A stretch of DNA of 64,000 nucleotides, from contig NZ_CP011005.1 of assembly GCF_000950575.1 (NCBI RefSeq), positions 372,001-436,000 on the forward strand, written 5' to 3'. Shown here piece by piece: positions 18,123 through 26,710 of this stretch. Each line of letters starts with the position of its first letter. Within the stretch, counting starts at the first letter, position 1. The DNA is from Psychromicrobium lacuslunae (lineage in GTDB: Bacteria; Actinomycetota; Actinomycetes; Actinomycetales; Micrococcaceae). The notes under the pieces are model-generated. The model was not told the origin of the DNA, made no database searches, and saw nothing but the letters and a program-made list of their open reading frames with translations. The position numbers and the translations under genes were made by a program.

Positions 18123-18737
18123 GTGACTGAATCGGGAACCCAGCCAGTGCCGGCGCTCAATATTGCCAATGTTTTGACCGTATTGCGCATTGTCTTGGTG
18201 CCCTTCTTCATCTGGTTTCTACTCTCCGACAACGCCGAATATTCCTGGTGGCGCTGGGCCGCGCTGCTGGTTTTTGCGGCCGCTATCTACACCGATAAGC
18301 TCGACGGCGATTTGGCGCGCAGCCGCGGACTGGTGACCGATTTTGGCAAGATCGCTGACCCGATTGCCGATAAATTGCTGATCGGCTCCGCGCTAATCAT
18401 TCTTTCCGCGCTCGGCGAGCTGTCTTGGTGGATCACGGTACCGATGCTTGTGCGCGAACTCGGTATTACTCTTTTGCGTTTTGTGGTGATCCGCTATGGT
18501 GTGATTCCGGCCTCGCGGGGCGGGAAGATCAAGACCGTACTGCAGACAGCAGCTATTTTGCTGTATCTCTTGCCGTTCACACCGCAATGGCCTTGGCTAG
18601 GCCTGATCGCCTTCCTGGTGATGCTGGCGGCTCTGCTGGTCACCGTGGTCACCGGGGTGGATTACGTGATGCAGGCAGTTCGCTTGCGTAACACCGGCAC
18701 CGGCCCGGCCGAACAGATATCCGGAGCCGGGCGATGA
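18123..18737 (+). CDS. pgsA: CDP-diacylglycerol-glycerol-3-phosphate 3-phosphatidyltransferase
   Basis: GTG 18123 gives 204 aa; the open frame to 18081 adds 14 non-homologous residues. The CDP-alcohol phosphotransferase motif is present around residues 58-84: 'TDKLDGDLARSRG...DFGKIADPIADK', with the required Asp residues. Several membrane spans are predicted. It makes phosphatidylglycerol phosphate at the membrane. The gene overlaps cinA by four bases (ATGA), and the pgsA-cinA-clgR order is conserved in actinobacteria. The actinobacterial family also contains related phosphatidylinositol-phosphate synthases, but length and context support PgsA. Confidence 0.9.
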   Translation: MTESGTQPVPALNIANVLTVLRIVLVPFFIWFLLSDNAEYSWWRWAALLVFAAAIYTDKLDGDLARSRGLVTDFGKIADPIADKLLIGSALIILSALGELSWWITVPMLVRELGITLLRFVVIRYGVIPASRGGKIKTVLQTAAILLYLLPFTPQWPWLGLIAFLVMLAALLVTVVTGVDYVMQAVRLRNTGTGPAEQISGAGR

Positions 18738-19297
18738 CGCCGGAGCTGGCGGTTCCCGATGCGGTTCCGGAGAGCAAGCCCGGGACCAGTACCAGTACCA
18801 ATCCCAATGCTGCCAGCAAAACCGCGGCACTGGTCGAACTGTTGATTCAGCGGCGGCTCAGCATGGCCACTGCTGAATCGCTCACCGGTGGTGGTCTGGC
18901 CGCAGAATTCGCCGGCGTGCCCGGTGTCTCAGCGGTGTTTCAGGGCGGCGTGGTGGCCTACCAGAATGCAATAAAAGCCGTAGTGCTGGGAGTTCCTACG
19001 GAGCTGCTCGCCACCGTCGGCTCGGTTGACGGCGAGGTGGCCCGGCAGATGGCGCTTGGCAGCTGCCGAGTGATGAAGTCGAGGGTAGGCATTGCGACCA
19101 CCGGGGCAGCAGGCCCGGAACCGCACGACGGCAAAGCAGTCGGCACCGTCTTCGTGGCGGTGGCGCTGGATGGTGAAGCAAGCTTCAGGGAGTGTCACTT
19201 CGCCGGCAGCCGAGCGGAGATCAGAACTCAGGCGGTGCACGCCGCTCTCGATCTGCTGGCAGAGGTACTCGGGGCTTCACAGCAAACTCTCGGCTGA
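18734..19297 (+). CDS. CinA C-terminal family protein, nicotinamide-nucleotide amidase (PncC type)
   Basis: The product is 187 aa consisting of the CinA C-terminal (PncC) domain only. Visible motifs are 'MATAESLTGGGLAAEFAGVPGVSAVFQGGVVAYQ' in part, 'VDGEVARQMALG' and 'GIATTGAAGPEPHDGKAVGTVFVA'. PncC deamidates nicotinamide mononucleotide to nicotinate mononucleotide in the pyridine-nucleotide salvage cycle. The N-terminal 30 residues are low-complexity (a GTSTSTNPN stretch). It overlaps pgsA by ATGA and lies upstream of clgR, as in other actinobacteria. The N-terminal CinA pyrophosphatase domain is absent. Confidence 0.88.
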   Translation: MTPELAVPDAVPESKPGTSTSTNPNAASKTAALVELLIQRRLSMATAESLTGGGLAAEFAGVPGVSAVFQGGVVAYQNAIKAVVLGVPTELLATVGSVDGEVARQMALGSCRVMKSRVGIATTGAAGPEPHDGKAVGTVFVAVALDGEASFRECHFAGSRAEIRTQAVHAALDLLAEVLGASQQTLG

Positions 19298-19303
19298 GCG
19301 CCG

Positions 19304-19329
19304 GGAACAAAACAATTTGATTGATAGTT
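19304..19329 (+). promoter_or_regulatory. Candidate ECF (SigR/SigE-type) promoter of clgR
   Basis: GGAAC (19304-19308) and GTT (19327-19329) are separated by 18 bp, matching the GGAAY-N18/19-GTT pattern of SigR/SigH/SigE-type promoters. clgR is under ECF-sigma control in Streptomyces and mycobacteria. Found by eye; no other evidence. Confidence 0.5.
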
Positions 19330-19409
19330 GGTCTATATATCCAAGGCAGTTGATAACCACCTAGGATGGAAATATACGTTCCCCAGCAGGGGAGATGATG
19401 AGGGAGTAA

Positions 19410-19859
19410 ATGGTGAAACAGCCCGTATCCGTAAACGGCGTGGTGCGCTGGCGCGATGTGGGTTTGGCAAACGAGCCTAAGGTGGCTCCCAGCGAAGGCA
19501 AGAAGCTGGTAGTTATTCGCCACGAAATTGGGGACGTTCTGCGAGACCTGCGTCAACGTCAGGGGCGCACTTTGCGCGAAGTCTCACATAATGCGAGGGT
19601 TTCGCTGGGATATCTCAGCGAGGTCGAGCGCGGTCAGAAGGAAGCATCTTCGGAATTGCTCTCCTCCATTTGCGCGGCGCTCGACGTGCCGCTGTCGATG
19701 ATGCTGCGCGAAGTCAGCGACCGGTTGGCTATTGCCGAAGGCCTAGCGGTGCCAGATACGCTGCCCCAGGACTTCGCTACTCGTTATGGCCATACTTTGG
19801 ACAATAAGGCGCTTGAGGAAGAGTTCTCTGCGGAGTTCCCGTCGCCTGCTTATAACTAA
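19410..19859 (+). CDS. clgR: ClgR-type XRE-family transcriptional regulator
   Basis: The product is 149 aa. An XRE helix-turn-helix spans about residues 42-95 ('[23 protein letters not shown]', '[19 protein letters not shown]'), the region typical of ClgR. ClgR activates clp protease genes and other proteostasis genes in actinobacteria. The acidic C-terminus ends in 'PSPAYN'; many homologues end in hydrophobic residues recognised by Clp, and this one lacks an AA terminus. The start ATG 19410 follows GAGGGAG; a later start would still keep the HTH. A SigR/SigE-like promoter lies in the gap after cinA, and a strong hairpin (19871-19903) follows. Confidence 0.88.
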   Translation: MVKQPVSVNGVVRWRDVGLANEPKVAPSEGKKLVVIRHEIGDVLRDLRQRQGRTLREVSHNARVSLGYLSEVERGQKEASSELLSSICAALDVPLSMMLREVSDRLAIAEGLAVPDTLPQDFATRYGHTLDNKALEEEFSAEFPSPAYN

Positions 19860-19870
19860 AATCGAGGTTT

Positions 19871-19903
19871 AATGATGCCCGGTGCCTAGCACCGGGCATC
19901 ATT
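19871..19903. terminator. Hairpin after clgR (15-bp perfect stem)
   Basis: 19871-19885 pairs perfectly with 19889-19903 around a 3-base loop. It lies between the convergent clgR and marR genes and may stop transcription from both sides. No T-run follows it. Confidence 0.65.
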
Positions 19904-19963
19904 GCGTGCCGCTTGATGCCTAGCTGGAGACCTAGTTGCGAGAACGGCCACCCACCGGGCGGG

Positions 19964-20458
19964 TTATTGGGTTTGCGCCTCGTTGGAATCTTCGCCGAAC
20001 TTCCTTAATAATCGGGCGAACTCACGGACATCCGAGGGGGACCAAGCTGCCAACCGGTCATCGAGGGCTTTTTTACGAGCGGACTGACTGGCTCTGATTT
20101 GCTCTTGACCTTTATCAGTGAGATGAATGAGTTGAGCCCGGCCGTCCTGTGGGTCGTCGAGTTTGTGCACCAGACCGATCTCCTGCAGGAAGGCGATCTG
20201 CCTGCTCACCGAAGGTTTGCCGACGCCAATATTGGCGGCCAGATCGGTCAGCCTCATCGGTCCTTCATTGAGTAAGATCGCCAGCAGGCCATAAGCGGCC
20301 GGTTCCAAGTCGGGGTGAACCGTGCGGGCAAAATGATAGGAAGATGCGCGAGAGCGTCGCCATAGCAAGCTCAGTTGTTCCTCGGCAGCCTCAATGGCAG
20401 CCTCATCGGGGCCGCCGGGATTCGCGGAATTACGGCGGCCATCAGTAGGGGTCGTCAT
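19964..20458 (-). CDS. MarR-family transcriptional regulator
   Basis: The product is 164 aa with a winged-helix MarR core. Residues about 55-130 contain 'YGLLAILLNEGPMRLTDLAANIGVGKPSVSRQIAFLQEIGLV' in part and the wing 'DPQDGRAQLIHLTDKG'. Such proteins usually repress a divergent or adjacent gene and respond to phenolic or oxidative signals. The neighbour across the divergent gap is the DUF3046/recA unit, so the target is not clear. It is convergent with clgR. No cysteine-based sensor is seen in the core. Confidence 0.9.
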   Translation of the reverse strand: MTTPTDGRRNSANPGGPDEAAIEAAEEQLSLLWRRSRASSYHFARTVHPDLEPAAYGLLAILLNEGPMRLTDLAANIGVGKPSVSRQIAFLQEIGLVHKLDDPQDGRAQLIHLTDKGQEQIRASQSARKKALDDRLAAWSPSDVREFARLLRKFGEDSNEAQTQ

Positions 20459-20486
20459 CTATACATTCTAGTAGGAGGATCGCATA

Positions 20487-20708
20487 ATGCGGCTCAGTGA
20501 GTTTTGGCGATTGATGGCGGAGGAATTTGGCGAGGGGTACGCGGCTTCGCTCGCTAACGATATGGTGCTCGATGCGGTAGGTGGACGAACCGCGCGTGAG
20601 GCCTTAGAGGCTGGGGTGCCGCCGCGAAGCGTTTGGCAGGCACTATGCGAAGCTAAAGACGTTCCAGTTGAACGGCGGCTTGGCAAGGACATTAAACCTT
20701 CTTCCTAA
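20487..20708 (+). CDS. DUF3046 domain protein
   Basis: The product is a small protein of 73 aa: 'MRLSEFWRLMAEEFGEGYA' at the start, then 'VLDAVGGRTAREALEAGVPPRSVWQALCEA' in part. This is the actinobacterial DUF3046 family, typically encoded just upstream of recA, and its function is unknown. AGGAGG with good spacing precedes ATG 20487, 28 bases from the divergent marR start. It ends 335 bases before recA, and that gap carries recA's own promoters, so co-transcription with recA is at most partial. Confidence 0.88.
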   Translation: MRLSEFWRLMAEEFGEGYAASLANDMVLDAVGGRTAREALEAGVPPRSVWQALCEAKDVPVERRLGKDIKPSS

Positions 20709-20793
20709 GCGGAAGGTTCGGCTGGGGCGCTGTCCGGCTGGGGCGTTGTCCGGTTGGGGTGCAGCGTTTTAGCGTGACACGCCGCAAAATTAT

Positions 20794-20809
20794 TCGAATA
20801 TCTGTTCGG
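20794..20809. promoter_or_regulatory. LexA (SOS) box upstream of recA
   Basis: TCGAATATCTGTTCGG fits the actinobacterial box TCGAAC-N4-GTTCGA, with a T for C in the left half and the last base changed. It lies about 235 bp before the recA start, in the 335-bp region 20709-21043 that carries no gene. It should allow LexA repression of a distal recA promoter. Confidence 0.7.
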
Positions 20810-20912
20810 ATAGCGCTAGTCTTTGAGAAGAGAAGATCCACTTCTCCTGCGGGTTGGTCAAGGCTGAGTTCGTTATCCACATTCCACCGGTTCTTCGCGA
20901 TTGACAGCGATA

Positions 20913-20935
20913 TTGTCGGTGGCGCCACGTAGCGT
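20913..20935 (+). promoter_or_regulatory. RecA-NDp (PafBC-type, LexA-independent) promoter of recA
   Basis: TTGTCGGTG (20913-20921), exactly 8 bases, then TAGCGT (20930-20935) reproduces the mycobacterial RecA-NDp pattern TTGTCRGTG-N8-TANNNT without mismatch. That promoter class responds to DNA damage through PafBC rather than LexA. It is placed about 110 bp before the recA ATG. Confidence 0.8.
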
Positions 20936-20967
20936 CGTAGATAACAGTCTCGGCAAGCCGCCGAAGC

Positions 20968-21013
20968 TGCAGGAAACCTTGCGGTTTCCCTGCAGGAAAA
21001 GCCTTGCAGGAAA
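20968..21013 (+). repeat. recA leader hairpin with three TGCAGGAAA repeats
   Basis: TGCAGGAAA occurs at 20968, 20991 and 21005. The first copy pairs with the sequence up to 20995 as TGCAGGAAACC-TTGC-GGTTTCCCTGCA, an 11-bp stem with one bulged C. It lies in the recA 5' untranslated region, downstream of the RecA-NDp promoter. Function unknown. Confidence 0.55.
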
Positions 21014-21043
21014 GCACCGGAAAAGAAAGCATTGAGGTCTCAG

Positions 21044-22099
21044 ATGGCAGCATCACCAGATCGCGAAAAGGCGCTAGAAGCCGCACTTGCCCAGATCGAT
21101 AAGCAGTACGGCAAAGGTTCCATTATGCGCCTGGGGGATGATGTTCGGGCCCCCATTGAAACCATTCCCACCGGCTCAATTGCGCTGGATGTGGCGCTCG
21201 GTATTGGCGGATTGCCCCGGGGCCGCGTGGTGGAGATCTACGGTCCGGAATCCTCGGGTAAGACCACGGTGGCCTTGCATGCGGTTGCCAATGCGCAGCG
21301 TAACGGTGGCATTGCCGCTTTTATCGATGCCGAGCACGCCTTGGACCCGGAATATGCCGCCAAGCTAGGCGTGGACGTCGATTCGCTGCTGGTTTCGCAG
21401 CCGGATACCGGTGAGCAAGCGCTGGAAATCATGGACATGCTGGTGGGCTCCGGCTCGCTGGACATTATTGTGATTGACTCAGTGGCTGCCTTGGTGCCGA
21501 GGGCCGAAATTGAAGGCGAAATGGGCGATAGCCACGTTGGTCTGCAGGCGAGGCTGATGAGTCAGGCCTTGCGCAAGATCACCGGTCGGCTCAACCAAAC
21601 AAAGACCACGGCGATCTTTATTAACCAGCTTCGAGAGAAGATCGGTGTCTTCTTCGGCAGCCCGGAGACCACCACGGGCGGCAAGGCTTTGAAGTTCTAT
21701 GCCTCGGTCCGCATTGACGTCCGGCGCATCCAGACGCTCAAGGAAGGCGCCGATTCGGTCGGTAACCGGACAAAAGCAAAGATCGTTAAGAACAAGATGG
21801 CCCCGCCTTTCAAGGTTGCCGAGTTCGACATCATTTACGGCCAGGGCATTTCCCGTGAGGGCGGCATTATCGATATGGGTGTGGAGCACGGAATCATTAA
21901 GAAGTCGGGCTCCTGGTTTACCTATGATGGCGACCAACTGGGGCAGGGGATGGAAAATTCCCGCCGTTTCTTGCGTGATAACCCTGAATTGGCAGAAGAG
22001 CTAGAACGTCTGATCAAAGAGAAGCTTGGTGTTGGCGTGAAGCCGGAGAGCGATGGCGGCCAGGAAACAACCACGCTCAGGGCCGTTGACGGAATCTAA
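21044..22099 (+). CDS. recA: Recombinase RecA
   Basis: The product is 351 aa from ATG 21044 (GAGGT upstream); the TTG at 21032 is in frame but less likely. Motifs include Walker [10 protein letters not shown] near residue 67, '[12 protein letters not shown]', the Walker B strand '[14 protein letters not shown]', '[21 protein letters not shown]' (L2 loop region) and the C-terminal acidic region. RecA forms filaments on single-stranded DNA, drives strand exchange and triggers LexA self-cleavage. Regulation is visible: a LexA box and a LexA-independent RecA-NDp promoter upstream. No intein is present. The 3' end overlaps recX by 47 bases. Confidence 0.98.
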   Translation: MAASPDREKALEAALAQIDKQYGKGSIMRLGDDVRAPIETIPTGSIALDVALGIGGLPRGRVVEIYGPESSGKTTVALHAVANAQRNGGIAAFIDAEHALDPEYAAKLGVDVDSLLVSQPDTGEQALEIMDMLVGSGSLDIIVIDSVAALVPRAEIEGEMGDSHVGLQARLMSQALRKITGRLNQTKTTAIFINQLREKIGVFFGSPETTTGGKALKFYASVRIDVRRIQTLKEGADSVGNRTKAKIVKNKMAPPFKVAEFDIIYGQGISREGGIIDMGVEHGIIKKSGSWFTYDGDQLGQGMENSRRFLRDNPELAEELERLIKEKLGVGVKPESDGGQETTTLRAVDGI

Positions 22100-22637
22100 A
22101 AAGGCGGTTCGGCGAGGCCGCACTGAACTTGACCCGGAGGCGGATCCAGAGTCAGTGGCGCGTGCGATCGTGTTGCGACAGCTGACAAGTTCAGCCAAGA
22201 CGAGGCATCAGCTGGCCGAAAAATTGGCCGAGCGAAGAGTGCCATCGGAAGCTGCCGAGGCGGTTTTGAATCGTTTTGAAGACGTCAAGCTGATCGATGA
22301 CGCAGAATTTGCGATGCTCTGGGTGCGTTCACGCGCCCAGAGCCGCTCGCTGGCTCGTTCGGCGTTGCGCAGAGAGCTTCGAGAGAAGGGTGTTGCTCAG
22401 CACCTGGCAGAGGCCGCTCTGGAACAACTAGATGACAATTCGGAGCGGGAAGCTGCGGCAGCATTGGTGCGCCGCAAACTGCGCCCCGGTAGGGACTTGA
22501 GCGAGCCAGTGGAGCGCGATAAAGAGCTTCGGAGACTCGTGGCGATGCTAGCTCGGAAAGGCTATTCGCCGGGCCTGGCCTTCGCGGTGGCTTCGGCAGA
22601 ACTAGAAAACCAGAGCGATAGAGGACCAGACTTCTAG
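22053..22637 (+). CDS. recX: Regulatory protein RecX
   Basis: The product is 194 aa, starting inside recA at ATG 22053 in another frame. It has the three-helix RecX repeats: '[22 protein letters not shown]', '[32 protein letters not shown]' in part, and '[22 protein letters not shown]'. RecX restrains RecA filament growth. Overlap with recA indicates co-transcription and coupled translation. The last ten or so residues ([10 protein letters not shown]) are encoded by the beginning of a degenerate 16-bp tandem repeat that continues past the stop, so the C-terminus may have been altered by repeat expansion. Confidence 0.93.
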   Translation: MAARKQPRSGPLTESKKAVRRGRTELDPEADPESVARAIVLRQLTSSAKTRHQLAEKLAERRVPSEAAEAVLNRFEDVKLIDDAEFAMLWVRSRAQSRSLARSALRRELREKGVAQHLAEAALEQLDDNSEREAAAALVRRKLRPGRDLSEPVERDKELRRLVAMLARKGYSPGLAFAVASAELENQSDRGPDF

Positions 22638-22715
22638 AGGACCAGACTGCTAGAGAACCAGGGTGGAGGACCGGAGGAGAGGACCAGGCTGCTAGGGAAC
22701 CAGGTAGAAGACCAG
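22602..22715. repeat. Degenerate ~16-bp tandem repeat across the recX stop codon
   Basis: Units of the type TAGAGGACCAGACTGC recur about seven times with drift (for example 22619-22634, 22635-22650, 22651-22666, 22693-22708), keeping the (G/A)ACCAG core. The recX TAG is part of a unit. The rest of the gap to 22822 holds no recognisable gene. Confidence 0.75.
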
Positions 22716-22822
22716 TTTGAGAGTTAGCCAACTAGTCCTTTTGGTACGAGATGCCTGGGATTAGCTGTGACTTTCGGCGATTCTGCAGCGCTATGAGTTG
22801 CTGGGAGTTATTCTGAAGACCT

Positions 22823-24088
22823 ATGTTTAGGTTCAAGCAGAGGTTGAAGCTTGTGGTGCCGGTGAGCTTGGTGCTCACCGGGACATTACTGTTTTCAGGT
22901 ATTGGTGCTGTTTCAGCACAAGCCGACGATGCGCCGCCGAGCGGTTATCCGAGTTGGCAGGATGTTCAGAATGCCAAGAAAAATGCGGCCTCTGCGGCGA
23001 GCGAAGTCGCAAATATCACCAAACTTCTCAGCACCCTCCAGGTTCGGGCCGCGGCCTTAGGAGACGCTTCGGTGGCTGCATCGGCACAGTACGCGAGAAC
23101 AAAGCTTGCTCTCGATGCTGCCGACGCCAAACTAAATGTCCTCAAAGGGCAGACCCAGCAATCGGAGAAACAAGCAAGCAAGCTCAATACCGAGGCGGGT
23201 TCCTTGGTAGCTAATGCGTATAAGACCGGTGGCAATAGCTTGGGGTTCTTCAGCGCCTTGGGGGATATGCAGTCGCCGGGTGGTCTGGCCCGGCTCGATC
23301 TGATGAATATGATGACCCGCAATGCCTCTCAGTTGTCGATCAAAGCGCAGCAAACTCAGAAGGTGACTGAGGCCTTGCAAGCGCAACAGCAGGTCGCCCA
23401 GGAGCAACAGCAGAAGCTGACCGAACAAGCCCAGGCGGATTACAACTCTGCGGTATCGGCTCAGCAGGCCGCCGAGGCAGAGCTGGCGAAGAATCAGGCC
23501 ACCAGCAAGACCCTTAAGGCTCAGCTGGCCTCGCTGAACAACACCACGGTTGCCGTGGAGAACAAGTACCAGCAAGGAGTTGCCGCTCAGGCTGCCTATG
23601 AGGCGGCGCAGGAAGCCAAGCGGAAAGCCGCAGAAGAAGCAGCAAGGAAGGCAGCACAAGCCGCTGCCGCTGCGGCCGCCGCGAACGCGGCAGCAAATGT
23701 GCCGCCGCCAGCTCCTGGCGGCGACGGTGGCTATATTCCGCCCGAGGTGTTGTTGCCCAACATCCCAGGCGGTGGGGTGAACGATCCGGCCGGCGCCCAA
23801 GCCTACGCTTCGGCCACCCTAGGTGTATTTGGTTGGGGACAGGATCAAATGGGCTGCCTGCTGCAGCTGTGGACCCAGGAGTCTAGCTGGCTGACTAACG
23901 CCACCAACCCGAGCAGCGGGGCCTATGGCATTGCTCAGTCGCTGCCACCGTCAAAAATGGATACCGCCGGCGCTGATTGGTTGACGAACTACCGTACCCA
24001 GATTAATTGGGGTCTAAATTACATTAAGGATCGCTACGGCTCGCCCTGTGGGGCTTGGGGCCATGAGGTGGCCAATAACTGGTATTAG
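22823..24088 (+). CDS. Secreted coiled-coil protein with C-terminal transglycosylase-like domain
   Basis: The product is 421 aa. Residues 1-36 are a Sec signal ending 'VSAQADD'. Residues about 45-290 are a long Ala/Gln/Lys-rich coiled coil, interrupted by 'ANAYKTGGNSLGFFSALGDMQS', as in PcsB/RipA-type N-domains. A Pro/Gly linker leads to a C-terminal domain (about 330-421) with 'GCLLQLWTQESSWLTNATNPSSGAYGIAQSLPP' in part. This contains the Glu of lytic-transglycosylase/Rpf-like folds ('QESSW') and two Cys that may pair. It probably acts on peptidoglycan at the cell surface. Similar proteins are annotated as aggregation-promoting factor-like. Enzymatic activity is inferred from the domain only. 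Confidence 0.8.
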   Translation: MFRFKQRLKLVVPVSLVLTGTLLFSGIGAVSAQADDAPPSGYPSWQDVQNAKKNAASAASEVANITKLLSTLQVRAAALGDASVAASAQYARTKLALDAADAKLNVLKGQTQQSEKQASKLNTEAGSLVANAYKTGGNSLGFFSALGDMQSPGGLARLDLMNMMTRNASQLSIKAQQTQKVTEALQAQQQVAQEQQQKLTEQAQADYNSAVSAQQAAEAELAKNQATSKTLKAQLASLNNTTVAVENKYQQGVAAQAAYEAAQEAKRKAAEEAARKAAQAAAAAAAANAAANVPPPAPGGDGGYIPPEVLLPNIPGGGVNDPAGAQAYASATLGVFGWGQDQMGCLLQLWTQESSWLTNATNPSSGAYGIAQSLPPSKMDTAGADWLTNYRTQINWGLNYIKDRYGSPCGAWGHEVANNWY

Positions 24089-24092
24089 CCAA

Positions 24093-24108
24093 CTGAGAGC
24101 GCTCTCAG
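24093..24108. repeat. 16-bp perfect palindrome after the transglycosylase gene
   Basis: CTGAGAGC-GCTCTCAG is perfectly self-complementary and begins five bases after the stop codon. It could be part of a terminator or a protein-binding site. No T-run follows. Confidence 0.4.
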
Positions 24109-24242
24109 CGTTCAGGTGCCATAAGCCTCTAGACGTCTCGGGCCGCTAAGTGTTCTGGTGCCAGCGTGACTTTTTCTGGACATCTGGGCAGTGGCGGGGC
24201 GAACTGGTCTGGTGCCCGCCAGGCGGGAGTTAAGCTTAAGGG

Positions 24243-25766
24243 GTGACTTTAGTAGTACCCGAGGGCCAACAACAGAGTATGACACCGCAACGCACCTATC
24301 AGGTGCGTACCTACGGCTGCCAAATGAACGTGCACGATTCCGAACGAATGGCAGGGCTGCTGGAGGACAGTGGCCTGGTGAAGGCGGAGGGCGAGCTGGC
24401 CGATGTGGTGGTCTTTAACACCTGTGCGGTTCGGGAAAACGCCGATAATAAGCTCTACGGTAATCTCGGCATGCTAGCCAGTGTCAAAGAAGCCAATCCG
24501 GGGATGCAAATAGCGGTCGGTGGCTGTCTGGCGCAAAAGGATCGAGACACCATCCTGAAACGCGCGCCTTGGGTTGATGTCGTCTTCGGCACCCACAACG
24601 TTGGTGCATTACCGACTCTGCTGGAGCGCGCCAAGCATAACCAAGACGCACAATTGGAGATTCTGGAGTCCCTGGAAGTTTTTCCCTCCACCCTGCCCAC
24701 CAAGCGGGACTCGGTGTATTCCGGTTGGGTTTCCATTTCGGTCGGTTGTAATAACACCTGCACCTTCTGCATTGTGCCGTCCCTACGGGGCAAAGAAAGA
24801 GACCGTCGGCCCGGCGATATTCTGGCCGAAATTCAGGCCCTGGTTGATGATGGAGCCATCGAAGTCACCCTGCTGGGCCAGAATGTGAACTCTTACGGCG
24901 TGGAATTTGGCGATCGCCAGGCCTTCAGCAAACTTTTGCGGGCTTGTGGAGAGATTCCAGGCCTGGAACGGGTCAGATTCACCAGCCCGCACCCGGCGGC
25001 GTTTACCGACGACGTGATCGAAGCCATGGCGGAGACACCCAATGTGATGCCGCAGTTACATATGCCCTTGCAGTCCGGCTCCGATAAGGTGCTCAAGGAT
25101 ATGCGTCGTTCCTACCGTTCCACCAAGTTTCTGGGCATCCTAGAGAAAGTTCGTGAGCGAATTCCACAGGCCGCAATCTCTACCGATATTATCGTCGGCT
25201 TCCCAGGCGAGACCGAAGAAGATTTCCAAGCCACCCTTGATGTGGTGGAGAAATCTAGATTCGCCACCGCCTTTACCTTCCAATACTCCAAACGCCCGGG
25301 CACCCCGGCGGCCGAGCTACCAGACCAACTGCCGAAAGCGGTGGTACAGGAACGCTATGAACGGCTGACCGCCCTGCAGGACCGGATATCGGCGGAAGAG
25401 AACGCTAAGCAAATCGGTCAACAGGTTGAGTTACTTGTGACCGCGGAGAGTGGCAAGAAAGCGGCCGAGACCCACCGGCTGTCAGGACGTTCTCAAGATT
25501 CCCGACTGGTTCATTTCACCGTCCCGGAAGGTGCCGAACAGCCACGACCCGGTGATCTGGTCACCGTCACAGTCACCGAGGCCGCGGCGTTCCACCTGGT
25601 TGCCGACCCTGGACCCGATACGGTTTACCAGCTCCGTCGCTCTCGGGCCGGGGACGCCTGGGACCGGGCGCAGGCCGAGTCTTGCGGTGTGCCAAGCGGC
25701 GCGGCTGCGAGCGGAGCAGCCGCTGGTCCGGTGTCGCTCGGCATGCCCAGCCTGCCGATCAGGTGA
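24243..25766 (+). CDS. miaB: tRNA-2-methylthio-N6-dimethylallyladenosine synthase MiaB
   Basis: The product is 507 aa from GTG 24243; ATG 24279 is an alternative start just before '[13 protein letters not shown]'. The UPF0004 domain carries three Cys ([18 protein letters not shown]) for one Fe-S cluster. The radical SAM core has CNNTCTFC for the other, and a TRAM domain follows ('[15 protein letters not shown]...'). The enzyme adds a methylthio group at A37 of tRNAs reading U-starting codons. Its stop overlaps the start of miaA (GTGA), so both steps of the same modification are encoded together. The final 50 residues are Ala-rich and variable. Confidence 0.96.
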   Translation: MTLVVPEGQQQSMTPQRTYQVRTYGCQMNVHDSERMAGLLEDSGLVKAEGELADVVVFNTCAVRENADNKLYGNLGMLASVKEANPGMQIAVGGCLAQKDRDTILKRAPWVDVVFGTHNVGALPTLLERAKHNQDAQLEILESLEVFPSTLPTKRDSVYSGWVSISVGCNNTCTFCIVPSLRGKERDRRPGDILAEIQALVDDGAIEVTLLGQNVNSYGVEFGDRQAFSKLLRACGEIPGLERVRFTSPHPAAFTDDVIEAMAETPNVMPQLHMPLQSGSDKVLKDMRRSYRSTKFLGILEKVRERIPQAAISTDIIVGFPGETEEDFQATLDVVEKSRFATAFTFQYSKRPGTPAAELPDQLPKAVVQERYERLTALQDRISAEENAKQIGQQVELLVTAESGKKAAETHRLSGRSQDSRLVHFTVPEGAEQPRPGDLVTVTVTEAAAFHLVADPGPDTVYQLRRSRAGDAWDRAQAESCGVPSGAAASGAAAGPVSLGMPSLPIR

Positions 25767-26701
25767 GTGGAACCGGTGCGGAACCCCGGCCGCTCCTCAT
25801 CGCTGTTGTCGGTCCAACCGGCTCGGGGAAGTCTCAGCTGGGCCTGGAGCTAGCCGAGTCGCTCGGCGGCGAAATCATTAACGCTGACTCAATGCAGTTC
25901 TACCGGGGAATGGATATCGGCACCGCGAAACTGCCTGTCTCGGAACGTCGAGGCATTCCGCATTATTTGCTTGACGTGCTGGACATCCATCAAGAAGCCA
26001 GTGTTGCCCGCTTTCAGCAACAGGCCAGAGAACATATCGCCGACATTCAAGACCGTGGCCTGCATCCGATCTTGGTCGGCGGCTCCGGACTCTACGTGCG
26101 AGCCGCACTGGATGTGCTTGACTTCCCGGGCACCGACCCGGCCGTGCGGAAGCGCCTCGAAACGGAACTCGCAGCGCACGGTTCGGCGACGCTAAAGCAG
26201 CGATTGCTCGAATCAGACCCTATCTCAGCCGCTCGGATCTCCGATGATAAGCGGCTCGTCAGGGCGCTAGAAGTCCTCGAAGTGACCGGCAGACCATTCT
26301 CTTCCTTTATGCCGCAGCGTCAGTATTTCCAGCCGAGCCTGCAACTAGCTCTCAACGGTGATCGAGCAGAGTTGCATGAACGGTTGGCTCGCAGGGTCTA
26401 CCAGATGCTTGAACTGGGGCTGCGCGCCGAAGTTGCGGCACTGGCCGAACGTGGGCTGCGAGAAGCCAAGACGGCATCATTGGCCCTGGGCTACCAGCAG
26501 TTCCTCAGGAACCTCGACGAGCCGTCCTACCGCGAAGAGCAGGCTACTGAAGACACCATTGTGGCCACCAGGCAGTTCGCCCGCCGTCAACTCACCTGGT
26601 TCCGGGCGGACCCCCGTGTTCAGTGGCTGAACTGGGCGGACCCGCGGCTCACGACGCGAGCCCGAGAATTAGTCCAATCAGCGCAGCTGGCCATGTCGTA
26701 G
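25763..26701 (+). CDS. miaA: tRNA dimethylallyltransferase MiaA
   Basis: GTG 25763 overlaps the miaB stop and gives 312 aa; the frame is open to 25682 but the earlier part reads inside miaB. Motifs are the P-loop VGPTGSGKS near residue 16, '[19 protein letters not shown]', '[12 protein letters not shown]' and '[14 protein letters not shown]'. It transfers dimethylallyl to N6 of A37, producing the substrate of MiaB. It lies in the miaB-miaA-dapF order typical of actinobacteria. Confidence 0.96.
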   Translation: MSGTGAEPRPLLIAVVGPTGSGKSQLGLELAESLGGEIINADSMQFYRGMDIGTAKLPVSERRGIPHYLLDVLDIHQEASVARFQQQAREHIADIQDRGLHPILVGGSGLYVRAALDVLDFPGTDPAVRKRLETELAAHGSATLKQRLLESDPISAARISDDKRLVRALEVLEVTGRPFSSFMPQRQYFQPSLQLALNGDRAELHERLARRVYQMLELGLRAEVAALAERGLREAKTASLALGYQQFLRNLDEPSYREEQATEDTIVATRQFARRQLTWFRADPRVQWLNWADPRLTTRARELVQSAQLAMS

Positions 26702-26710
26702 GCTGGAAGT

